A stretch of 64,000 nucleotides of DNA, from assembly GCA_020086605.1 (NCBI GenBank), contig JACBWW010000004.1, forward strand, positions 12,952,716-13,016,715. Reading direction: 5' to 3'. Source of the DNA: Lanius collurio (taxonomy: Eukaryota; Chordata; Aves; Passeriformes; Laniidae). A model generated the notes under the pieces. The model was given only the letters and a program-made list of their open reading frames with translations, was not told the origin of the DNA and searched no databases. This document shows, piece after piece, positions 1 through 10,943 of this stretch (position 1 is the stretch's first letter; every line of letters starts with the position of its first letter). Made by a program: the position numbers and the translations under genes.

Positions 1-3000
1 TTGTTTTAAAAATACATTCCTTTGTTTCATTTTCAAATTGGTTCATCAGGTAGTAAACAATCTTGACTTTATATATTTTCTTGTGTGAAAGGAAGAAAAC
101 TATTTTCTTGTTTTGCAGTAAGAGAAGAAAAGAATGTGGGAAAGTGAGAAAGAATTAAATCAGTTATTCAGAATGGAAATTTCATCTGAAGAAAAAATCC
201 ACAATGAAAAATTTATTTTACAAGTGAAGACCTTTTTTCCACTCTCTTTCTTTTTTTTTTTTTTTTTTTCCTAGGGGGCTGCTGCTTTGAAGATTTGTTA
301 AATCATATGTAAAAACAGATGCTTACATATGAATATCTTGGGACTCTTCAATGGTAATTTTTATTCCCATACTGGAACTGAATCTTAAAATTGGACAGTT
401 GGTCATTACGCTATGATACTATTCTTTTTTCTTTCAATTTGATGACCTTGTTCTTTCATCAGAAAATTTTCTTTCACCCTTATTTATATCAACTACTGAT
501 ATTTTCAAAGCCTAGCATTTTAGCAGCTAATGCTACACACCTTATAAAAGATACTACTGTGAAGCTTGAACATGAAACACATTCAATTTTGCAATTAAAC
601 AAATCTGGAAGTGAAGATTTTTTTTTTTTTCCTGGACATTGATTTGAATATTTAACACCTATCATGTGGTAGCCTGCCAACAGGAATGTGAACCTTATCA
701 AATGAATTTCTGATGAAAGGTTCCTGAAACAGTGTGAAATAATTGTATTCATTTTTCACTTTGTTGAGCAGTTAATTGTCTTATTTATATAAAAACTATG
801 TAACTGTGTTGTAGACTGTATCCACAGCTTGATTCCTACCACTATGAGCTAGTGGAGTAACTCTAGTTTCTCACTCGTAGCAAGCTATTTTATTTTCTGA
901 GAGCAAGAAAAAAATGTGAAACACATTCTTGGCTGGAAGAGTACTTTGCAAGCAGAGTCCTAGATCTTCTGTCATAGTGTATTGATGCCTCTCACCTGAC
1001 TAACCCACCCAAGAGCCTGTTCCTTAAGCCGAGGGCCAGGAATGTTGCAGAATAACTTTTTTATAGATCTGAAATGTATTGTGGATAGATTTGAAGTGAC
1101 AGTGTCAGTACCCTGACAATGGCAGGCAGGCAGGGGTGACAAACGTAGCTGTGCTTAGAGGAGTCCTGCCATTTCTGCAGGTTGTTGGATCCAGGCTCAC
1201 TGTATTTTTCCCAGCTCTTTGCATCCCTGCACAGACACAGAAGGTCCTTCCTCCTTTCCTGCTTCCTGCCTGAAGGAACGTGGGGGTGACAGTCGGGTCT
1301 GTGGGCTCAGAAGTGTTTTGATCTTCAGAGAAAGCCAGTGGAGAGACCATGCAGCATGTGTGAGCTCGTGCCTGTGGACATGGGTTTGCTGAGGAGGGAG
1401 GTTGTTAACCAGCCTAGCTATGAAAGATGTGTTGCTTGGATATTTCAGAAATTCTAGCTTTATGTTTGCGGATTGTTTCTTCGTTTGGTTTGTGTGTTTT
1501 TTTTTTTTTTTTTTTTCTTTGTGCCAGCCTGCTAGCCATTTTTAAAACAGAGATAAACACAGCCTTCCTGTGAGGCTAAATGCATAAGGGTGTGAAAAAC
1601 ACAGCAATTTTTCAGGCAGGAGTAGGAAAGAGGGGGCAAACCTTGGGAAGCTCAGAGGAAGAAATCAGAAGATGTCAAAGAAGGTGACGCAGGATTTATT
1701 CAGGATTTATTTCCCTTAAAAGTTATTCTGTTTCTTTGTTTTTAAGAACATAATTTCATCCTGCTTTGAAGAAATACAGCTCTTGAGATCATTTGTCTCT
1801 AGCAGCAACAGCAGGAAGAAATAAAGGCATGGATACAGATTTTCAAGGCAGTGATAGCCTTTGCCCTGCTTTGTTCTGATTTGCCTGGGAATGGTTTGGC
1901 AGAAACATGGATGTTGCTGAGGGCAGAGATTTATCTTGTAGCTATTAAAAATGAAGAATTTTGGTTCATGAAAAGACTGAGCAAGAAGCTTTCATCAAAA
2001 TCTCTTTTCTTCAAATCAACTCAGTGAAAAATTGAAGTTCATAAAAATATATGTGTTTTGACCAACTTCTTTTCTCAAGAAAATTTCTGATGTGAAGTTT
2101 GGGTCAGACCACCACAGAACACTGAATGACCAATTCTTGACAATGAGGCCAGTAGCTTGTTCCCTAGGACACTGACCTAAACCCTGAAGTTGGCACATAT
2201 CCATGGAGCTGACCTACCCTGTGAACAGTTGGATGTCCTGAGGAAGTACAGTGCTTTCCATCAAAAAAGTAACAAGAAAATGTAAAATACAAACCCTCTC
2301 CCCTCCTAAAAGAATTAAAACCCCAGATCTTCTCTTGATGTACAAGGAAAACTCCTTCTAAAACCCTGGCTGTTTGACACAGAAGAGATATTGTTTTCTG
2401 ACCAATCTTAAATATTAGCTGCCTCCAAAGAGTTTCCTTCTGCTGTCACAAGAGAGAAAAATTAGATGCATAAGAAAGATTAATTTTCTGGCAGACTGTC
2501 CATGTTTCTGACACAAGTTTATGGGAGAAGAAGCTAATTTCTTCCCTGGGGCTTCTCCTCTTGAAGAAATATCACTCTTTTGGTTTTCCCATGCTACACC
2601 TGGTGCAGCAGATCTTGCCATGTGTTGTTGCATCTTCTTAGGGTAGCATGGCAATTTTGTTCCTGGTTGAATCTATTAATTCATTTCATAATTATGCATG
2701 CTGTTTTTCTTCTCTGCTCCCTGTCTAGCTGTGCATTGCCTGAGGCTACTGCACCGAAGTTTTCACCTGGTGGATTCTAACTGTTTGTTCTTGGTGTCAT
2801 TGTAGGATATATTTAATATTTTGTTCAGACTTTGGAGGTTGAAGAGAGAGGTTAATTCCATTTAAAATATATTGTCTGTCAAAGCATTTAAAATCCCATT
2901 TAACAGCTCCAAAACCTGACTCTTGCTGTGTACACAAATAAGAAAAAAGCTACTCTACACAAGATGTCTTGATGAAACCTGACCTACACTCCTCTCCAAC

Positions 3001-3367
3001 CTCAATAAGTCAGTGGGAAGAGATAGGTTTGTCCCTGGGATACTGTTATAGCGTAGACATCATTAAGGAGGCAAAATTGCTTGCTTCAAGCATTGCTACT
3101 GAAGGTTTTTGCAACATGGAGAAATAAGAAATGATTGAAATTACTCCTTGTTCAGGTAAAAAATCAAAAAAGTCACAGCACAGAATTTCAATCCACATCC
3201 AGACTCGTGAAAAATCTTAGGTCAAAAATCTCCACTGGGAACAGTTTGTTTCTGAGTGTGATATTATCTTTAAGAAGAGTTTCCCCATTCTGGTATTTTT
3301 TTTTAAATTAAAATAATTTTTCTTTTCTGGCCTTCATTTCCTACAGCCCGACCTTCACCTATTCACA
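1..3367. other. AT-rich stretch without recognisable gene
   Basis: I see no gene, RNA gene or recognisable transposon here. Open frames are short and lack any domain I know. There are two T20 homopolymers (251-270 and 1497-1516). A GC-richer patch at about 1095-1400 reads like unique DNA rather than a known repeat. Intergenic or intronic DNA is the likely explanation. Confidence 0.6.
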
Positions 3368-3990
3368 AGATGGTCATTGTTGGAAGTGACCTCTGGAGAT
3401 CATCCACCCCAACCACCTTGCTAAAGCAGGTTCACCAATACTGGGTTGCACTGGATTGTGCTCAGACAGAATTTGAATGTGTCCATAGAAGGAGACTCCA
3501 CAGCCTCCCTGGGCTACCTGTCCCAGTGCCCAGTCAGCCACACAGTAAAGATGTTTTTCCTCATATTTAGATAGGACTTCCTGTACCCGTTTGGGCCCAT
3601 CGCTCCTTGTCCTGTCACTGGGCATCTCTGAAAAGAGTCTGACCCCATCTGCTGGACATCTCCCTTTAGGATATTTGTAAACATTCCTAAGGTCCCCTCT
3701 CAGTTGTCTGTCCTCCCATCTAAACAGGCCCAGCTCTCTCAGCTGCTCCTCATAAGGGAGGCACTCCAGTCCCTTAATCATCTTTGTGTCCTTCTGCTGG
3801 ACCGTCTCCTGTACTTCCTTGTACTGAGGAGCCCAGAACTGGACACAGCACTCCAGATGTGGCCTCACCAATGCAGAATCACTTCCCTTGACCAGCCACA
3901 CTTTTCCTAATGCATCCTGGGATACCACTGGCTTCTTGGCCACAAGGACGCACTGCTGGCTCATGGTTAACTTGTCCAACAAGTTGTCTT
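3368..3990 (-). mobile_element. CR1 LINE, 3' part (5'-truncated), minus strand
   Basis: Chicken Repeat 1 is the dominant bird non-LTR retrotransposon; copies are usually 5'-truncated and keep the end of ORF2 plus a short 3' UTR. Read on the minus strand, this segment gives recognisable CR1 ORF2 C-terminal blocks: 'KLTMSQQCVLVAKK', 'LVRPHLECCVQFWAPQYK', 'TKMIKGLECLPYEEQLRELG' and 'RGDLRNVYKYPKGRCPADG'. The plus strand shows the matching reverse 3' UTR phrase near 3380-3430 (ggaagtgacctctggagatc). A minus-strand frame stays open across 3374-3982, but its last 80 or so residues leave the CR1 frame, so there has been a frameshift. The usual terminal octamer repeats are eroded at the 3' end near 3368. 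Boundaries are good to about 15 bases. Confidence 0.9.
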
Positions 3991-6221
3991 TGCCTGCCTC
4001 TCATCTATGCTGTCAAGGAGAACTGAGGCTGATAGGAAATATAATTATTTTGGAGGATTTTCCTGGAAAACTCTGTGAATAAATGGTATATTTCTTCCTT
4101 CTGGATTACTAGCTGAGGACCAAGACCTTCCATGCTTTTTCCTGCATCTGCCCTGCTTAGATTTTGATGTTTTGTTTACATCAAAATCTCCTGTTTATAT
4201 CAACTTCTGAGTCTGTTGATGACTTTAATCTGAACTTGGACTTAAAATTGGTTTGGAGGGTCATATTTTCAAAATGAAATGTGCTGGAAAAATTTCAAGA
4301 GTGTGTTCCTCCCTTGACTCAGAGAGATGAATTATCATCAAATGCCAGTGAGAATTCTCAATGGCTATGTGTATTACATCTTCTTTTCTTTTACTAATAA
4401 ATTGAGCACTCAGAAACAGCTACTATTGGGGGCAAAGTGCCAATCTTGATCAACCAGTAAAGCCATTCACCTGAGGAAATGTCATATTTCAATGAAGATA
4501 ATAACCCATCTGTTCGGTTATCCATTATTGCTCATATTTTTTCATCTCACTTCTCACAAAGGGTGAGGGATGTAGGCTTTTCAATCCATTTGCTGCTGCT
4601 TCTTCTCCCTTTCCACTAATATATTACTAGTACTAATTTTTTTTATGTGATTCTTCTGCCTTATGAGACAGGAACACTGAGTGATATTGGTTGGCTGTGT
4701 AACAGCAGTAGAAGTTACATGGAGAAAACATCTTTGTGTTTGACTGTACTATGTCCCAGTGACAAAGCCATGAATTTTCCATGTTTTGAAGTCTATAGTA
4801 CAACCATATTTAATAATCCCTAAAGAGATAATTATCAGACTGAAGAATGAAAGGAGAGGAGAGGAAGAAAGGAGAGGAAAGAAGTGATCATGACCTCAGC
4901 AATAGCTATGGAGCTATGTGGTATGCACTGAAATGCATACTCCAAACCCTGATTGCAAGTAGAACTTACAGGATGTTTTAATTTCTATCTGGTTGGAGCC
5001 TCTTATTATCTTAGGCCAGCGTCCCAGTGATAAGAGCACTATATGTAGAGTAAGGAGTCTGATATTGTATTCTTGGGTCTGCCACTGACTTGCTGCATTA
5101 CCTTACCCGATTTATTTAACCTCTATGTCTTAAATTGTCTTCAAAATTAAGATAATTTTACCTGCTTTATATGGATGTTGAGATTTATGTCTTTTGTTTT
5201 AAAATGGCAGTACCGTGTGATCTCTAATGACCAGGCTGCTTGTCATTATGCTCTTGGACTGTATTTAATGAGTCTTCAGTGATAAACACTATTGTATTTA
5301 ATCCTAAACTGGATATTCTGGCCTTTCTTTCCCAGAGACATGTATTCATTTGCTGTTCATCCTGTTGTCACAGTGCTGCAGCAGTACACAATGATCAGTC
5401 ACTGCAGTGTAACATATGCCAGCTCCAAAAGGGGTTGAGCCAACAGCACTCAGAATAAGTGAGTTTCTTAATGTAACACATGGCTGATAAAAAGAGAAAG
5501 ATAAATGAAGCCCATAATTCATTCACTGTTTGCACTTTCTGTTAGTAGAGACATATCAGGTTGCTGAGTAGGATTTTAAATGCTACCCCTTTACTATTTG
5601 TCATTTACCCCCTTCCCCCTACCAGTTATATAAAATAAAGTGAAAGCAACCTTTAAAAATGAAGTGTAACCAAGCACTACAACTAAATGAGATCTCTTTC
5701 CTTTTAGGTTCGTTATTTTCAGTCAGACCTTATATAATGAGAATTGAAATTAAATTAAAAAAATTCCCCAGTGCAGTAAAAATATAAATGTAAAACACTG
5801 TTAATGCTCTTTCATATACACAGTGACTATCTTCATAGCTGTCATTGGGGTTGCTAAAAAACTGATTAGATGAAGCATTGTATCTAGAAGGCCTATGCAC
5901 ACAATGTTTTTTTCCATTCTTGGTTAACCAATTAAAATTCACCTAAGTACTGTGGGTTTGAAAGTCTGACAGAACCACAGAATTTATTGATTTCTTGTTT
6001 CAACATAGGTTGTCTACCATGAGACAGCGCAGAGGGAAATCTGAGTTACAGGTGACAAGGAAAACCGGTGATAGGATGGGAAATGCAAATAGTTTAGTAA
6101 GATGCAGCTGTGCATAGACAGAGATGGGTGGGGGAAGGGCCAATATGCTGAGAGATATTTCCACTATCTTCTACAAACCGTTCTTGAAAATTTTTTGGCC
6201 TTATTATTCTGCTCTAATGCA
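3991..6221. other. Unassigned AT-rich stretch
   Basis: No gene or known transposon was recognised. A purine-only run of about 35 bases lies at 4847-4884 (GGAGAGGA-like). A perfect hairpin at 4159-4189 is listed separately. The rest looks like unique non-coding DNA. Confidence 0.55.
4159..4189. repeat. Perfect 12-bp inverted repeat, 7-nt loop
   Basis: AGATTTTGATGT (4159-4170) is followed by a 7-base loop and then its exact reverse complement ACATCAAAATCT (4178-4189). No flanking duplication or longer terminal inverted repeat was seen, so assignment to a miniature DNA transposon is not supported. It could extrude as a hairpin or be the core of a decayed element. Confidence 0.85.
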
Positions 6222-6560
6222 GAATGCAGCCCTCATGAGGGAAAGAGGATGGACAGACACTGTTCTTTTCCCTCTGGTGACCAGTGATAGGACCGAAGGG
6301 AATGGCCTGAAGTTGTGTCAGGGAAGATTTAAGTTGTATATTAGAAAGATGTTCCTTACCCAGAGGGTGGCTGAGCACTGGAACAGGCTCCCCAGGGAAG
6401 TGGTCACAGCCCCAAGCCTGACAGAGCTCAAGAAGCATTTGGACAATGCTCTCAGACACATGGTGTGACACTTGGGGTGTCCTGTGCAGGGCCAGGAGCT
6501 GGACTCAGTGATCCTTGAGGGTCCCTTCCAGCTCAGCTTTTTCTTGGATTCTGTGATTCT
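6222..6560 (+). mobile_element. CR1 LINE, 3' end, plus strand
   Basis: This is the last part of CR1 ORF2 and its 3' UTR. The plus frame gives 'RKMFLTQRVAEHWNRLPREV' followed by 'VVTAPSLTELKKHLDNALRH', the standard C-terminal block of CR1 proteins. It is followed by a TGA and the 3' UTR phrase 'gatccttgagggtcccttcc'. The element ends in ATTCTGTGATTCT (about 6547-6559), the 8-bp terminal repeat typical of CR1 instead of a poly-A tail. The UTR wording (gccaggagctggactcagtgatcc) differs from that of the copy at 10.1-10.9 kb, so the two probably belong to different CR1 subfamilies. The 5' end is truncated near 6222 and is not sharply visible. Confidence 0.9.
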
Positions 6561-9500
6561 TGCGTTAATTTAAGAAATAGACCATTGTTTGACTTCACAG
6601 ATCAGAGATTTTGGGAACCTTGTGTTATTTAGTAAATCCATGGACAGTGTGAGAGATTTGCATGACTTCAGAGGAAGTGCCCTTTCTCTGCCTATGATAC
6701 CATCATGTGGGAACAAACATTATACACTGCCCGGTAAGGTGCAACACCTGAGAAATTTCATGCAGCAAACTATTTTTCATTTACCCTTTCATGGATATAG
6801 TGCAATATTAGGGATACTGATTTATGAATACTGAGGCTTTAGTTGAAAGAGAGATATTTTATAAGGTGAAAAAAAAGTTGAAAAGTGGAGGGCATTTCTA
6901 CTCCTATCCATAGGCATATTCTTTTATGGAGTTATTCTGTAAGATTATGTTGAAGTCTTTTGCACAACAGAACCTGATAATTGATCTTAATGTAGCATCA
7001 TAAGAGAGAAGACAGAGATTGATAAAACTTAATTTTTATCAAGAATTAATAAGTTTTTAAGGCCAGGATCATCTAATATGATATATAGCAGGCCATCAAA
7101 TTTTAGTCAGTGATTTCTATTTTAAGGCCAATACCTAGACTTAAAATACAAGCAGTCTTGATTTAAAGCAAACAAGTGATGGAGATGCTGATACTGAAGG
7201 TATTTCAGCATCACAGCTGAAGAAGTTTTGTTAACAACAGTGTGGTTTGGTGGGGTCATGACTGATAGAGCCAGTAAGAGAAGGCCTTGGGTTAGCAGTG
7301 GTCATGGCTTATATTTATGTGTGTGTGTGGACTTGCTGTGACCTCACTTTGCTGCCAGCCAAGCTCATTCTCCATTTACAGATCTCCTGGAGCTAAAGGT
7401 GATACAAACACTTAGTTCCAGGGCTGATGAATATGCATGTGTGAATGCACAAAGCATGGTGGGTTGAAGAATGTTGAAGGTATCACTAAAAGGCAAACCT
7501 TCTTTCTAGAACAGTTTTCTATCAGCAAATTAGTGAATTTAGTGTTAATTTTGTGCTGAAGTCTGTCTTCACAAGCTGTTTCCTTTAAGGGTTAATGCTT
7601 GTATCTCACTGTGTGTAATAATAGTTTTCTTGCAGTTGACCTACTGTTGCCACAGTTCTGAAGGTGTCTGTGTTTGTGCCACCATGTTATCCAAATGAAA
7701 TTCGGGCAGTGATTGAAGGATTGCTTTGGGAAGAGGGATAATTTTTTATCAAAAAACCCCACATATCCCATATCCCTTTGTAGTTCATACAAAGCCTTAC
7801 TGGTTAAGATGTAGTTCAGGCTATGAATTTTTATTCATTTTTATGGCTGACTGCTGGTTTCTCTCTGATATTTAGGATCTTCATATGCCAACCACTTTAG
7901 TTGTGATCTCAGTCATTCACTCTATTGAACACAGCTGCACATACCAAGCTGTGTCCAAACACTTTTATTTACTGTATTATTTATTCTATGTGTCGGTTGG
8001 GAAGCAGAAGGAACTCTCTCCCCCTGTTTTTTTCTTCTGAATTATGGTGAACATACAGTTCTCCTACCAACTGTTTCATTCCTTTCTTCTTTTTTTCCTG
8101 GCAGGATAAACTTGCGCTTTGAGGACCAGGCTGACAAATAAGTGCAGTAACTAGGAAGGCACTCAGCAAGTTCACTGTTACCATTATGTGACAGCAAGGA
8201 TGTTTGGAAGCTCCTGGAGATACTTGGTGTAGAATTCTCACTTTCCATTTGCAAAAATGCAACAGATTGTCAAATCTAGAAGAGATTGCCTGCTAGGAAT
8301 TCAGAGAAATAAGAACTCCTAAATTTTTCCCTATTTAGTAGAGGAAGCATCTGTGCATGTGTTCAAATGCCAGGTACAAATTTGATGGCTTTATTATATG
8401 TGTAAGAGCCTTCTATCCCCTTTACTGCTTTTTTTCCTCCAGTAAATTTGACTTGTATAGTCATGACAAAATGGAGTATAATTTTGAAATGTTGATTTGT
8501 TGTTTCCACTTCTTCAGGTATTCCTAGACACCTGTTATGTGTTTTGATTAGCTGACTTCCAAATTAAGGACTTAATTCAACTGTAATGCCTATATTGTCA
8601 CAGACAATAAACCCTTTGCCTTCAGGAACAGTGTATTTTACATGAGTGAAGGTGAGAAGAAGACAGGTTTTCTAAACCTAGTCAGAAATGTTTGCTTTTT
8701 AGACACTGATTGGACCCTTTCAGTGAGTGAAACACAAGGAATAAGAGTGTTGTAGCCGTGTGAAGAATCTTTTAATAAATTCAGTGAGTGTCACCCACCC
8801 ACAGTCTGTGGAGATAAATCCAACTTTCTCACTTTACAGAAATTTCCAAGCAAGGCATATCTCTAGGGCTAACCAAAGCAACAAAATGATTGAAGCAGGA
8901 GAGAATGATTTTCTACTTCTTCCTTCCCGTCTCTCATAGAAGTGGTGCATTGCTCTATAAGTTACTGAATTAGAGGATAACTATTCTTGAGAATTATATC
9001 AAAGAATGTCAGAGCAGTTCCACTAATGACAATGGCTATTTGAGTGAATATTGTAGCCAGGGCATCACGTCAATAATGAAGTAGTTTGAAGTACTTTTAA
9101 ATGATATTTCTGCTGACTCCAGTTGAAAATACATGTCATGTAATGGAGCTGTAAGTGCTATTCTAAAGGTTCTTCTCAAGACTAAATGCTCTGAAAGTGA
9201 GCAAATCAACATGAAGGGTGCTCTACTAAATGGATTTATAATGTATTGTTGTCCTAATGTGCATATCTTCTGACTAACACGTTCTGATCTGATTAAGTGC
9301 TGATTTTCACTTGCTTTTAAATTACAGAGCAACGATGTCTCTGTGGAATAAGATTTCGGTGATGTGTGTCCAAGAACCTCAGTGAAGGAGCACTACAAAT
9401 TTAAAGATCTCTGTCTTGGTAGATCTCGTTGACAGAAAGTTTTCTTCAATTAGAACACCTTTGGCTCATTTTTCACTCATTACACTGCTTTCAAGTCTGG

Positions 9501-10089
9501 TCTTCTGTAGTTGATGCAAAGTAGTCTATTGATGATAATGGGTTAAGTCTCAGGTATGGGATGTGGTGATGGATTATCATTACAAGAGGATGTAAGATTG
9601 ATTTACTTGTGAAGCTGTTTGTGAGCTTTCCATTAGGATCATCTTCCTCACAAAGTCCGGGTCTTGTTCCACTCTGTAGTACTATCATGGATGTTTTCCT
9701 TTTCTGCATGTTTAAACTGTTATAATACTTAGGAAAAAATCTCCTTGTTTTGGCTTTTGGCAAGCTATAGATAGTTCTCATATATAACTACTGATTGAAA
9801 ATTCTGCAGTCAGAAAAAGGACACTCCAGATGGCACCTTTGTGTGTATAAACAGTACAATATGTTTTTTGATTGTATGGAAGTGTACTTTTCAGTCTTTA
9901 TTTTCTTACTGTATTACGTGTAAATTTCTGCATAATCCTGAGGTTCACTCAAATGCTGCTCTACCCACTCTAGCACTGGAATAACTTTTTTTTGTTGTTG
10001 TTTTTAACTGCAGCTCCTTTTAAAATTATCCATACTTTTCATAGATAATCATTGATTTATTTCTAAGGGAGGATAAATTCATTAATGAA
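6561..10089. other. Unassigned AT-rich stretch
   Basis: No gene or known repeat was recognised over about 3.5 kb. Open frames are below 100 residues and lack recognisable motifs. A short TG-rich run sits at about 7316-7330. Confidence 0.55.
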
Positions 10090-10943
10090 TTTCCTGGGAA
10101 CCTACAACCCATCAGCTTCACCTCTGTGCCTGGGAAAATCATGGAACAGATCCTTCTAGAAGCTGTGCACATGGAGAACAGGGACATGGTTCAAGACTGT
10201 CAGCACAGGTTCACTTGCTCTCTGACCAAGGGCAATCCCTGGTATCAACACAGGCTGGGGATGAACAGATCAGAGCAGCCCTGCTGAGAAGGACTTGGGG
10301 GTGCTGGTGGATGAGAGGCTGGACATGACCCAGCCATGTGCACTCACAGCCCAGAGAGGCAAACAAGTCCTGGGCTGCATCCAAAGCAATGTGGTCAGCA
10401 GGGTTGAGGGAGGGGATTCTGCCCCTCTGCTCTGCTCTGTTGAGACTGCACCTAGAGTGCCACATCCAGCTCTGGGGTCTCCAGCAGAGAAGGACATGGA
10501 CCCGTTGGAGGGAGTCCTGAGGAGAGACACCAAGTTGATTAGAGGGATGGAGCAGCTCTCCTGTGAGGAAAGGCTGAAATAATTGGGATTGTTCATCCAG
10601 GAGAAGAGAAGGCTTCTGGATGACCTAATTATGGCCTTCCATAATTAGGAGCTCACAAGAATGATGGAGAGAGACTTTTTTACAGGAGTGTGTAGCAACA
10701 GGACATGGGACAATGGTTTCAGATTGAAAGAGTGTGGGTTTAGGTTATTAGGAAGAAATTCTGTCTGTAAGGGTGGTGAGGCACAGGAATAGGTTGCCCA
10801 GAGAAGTTGTGAATGTCCCATCCATAGCAGTGATCAAGGCCAGGCTTGATGGAGGTCTGAGCAACCTGGTCTGGTGGCAGGAGGGTTGGAACTAGATAAT
10901 CTTTAAGGGCCCTTCCAACCCAAACTAGTCTATGATTCTATAA
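10090..10943 (+). mobile_element. CR1 LINE with internal deletion of the RT core
   Basis: Two distant parts of CR1 ORF2 are joined here. From about 10092 to 10229 the plus frame reads 'LQPISFTSVPGKIMEQILLE' and 'DMVQDCQHRFT', the conserved block at the start of the CR1 reverse transcriptase. At about 10230 it jumps straight to the block near the ORF2 C-terminus ('GNPWYQHRLG', then 'EKDLGVLVDERLDMTQPCAL' in a shifted frame). The intervening palm region with the catalytic motifs is absent; in full CR1 ORF2 that distance is several hundred bases. The rest follows CR1 order down to the 3' UTR ('gggcccttccaaccc') and the terminal CTATGATTCTAT near 10930-10942. Frameshifts and stops make it non-functional. 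The 5' limit near 10090 is the usual truncation. Confidence 0.92.
10624..10649. repeat. Perfect 11-bp palindromic hairpin inside CR1
   Basis: CCTAATTATGG (10624-10634), a 4-base loop, then CCATAATTAGG (10639-10649). It occupies the part of CR1 that normally reads on from the 'GDLI' block into the 'AAFQYLKGG'-type block, so the second arm has replaced CR1 sequence with a copy complementary to the first arm. Confidence 0.85.
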
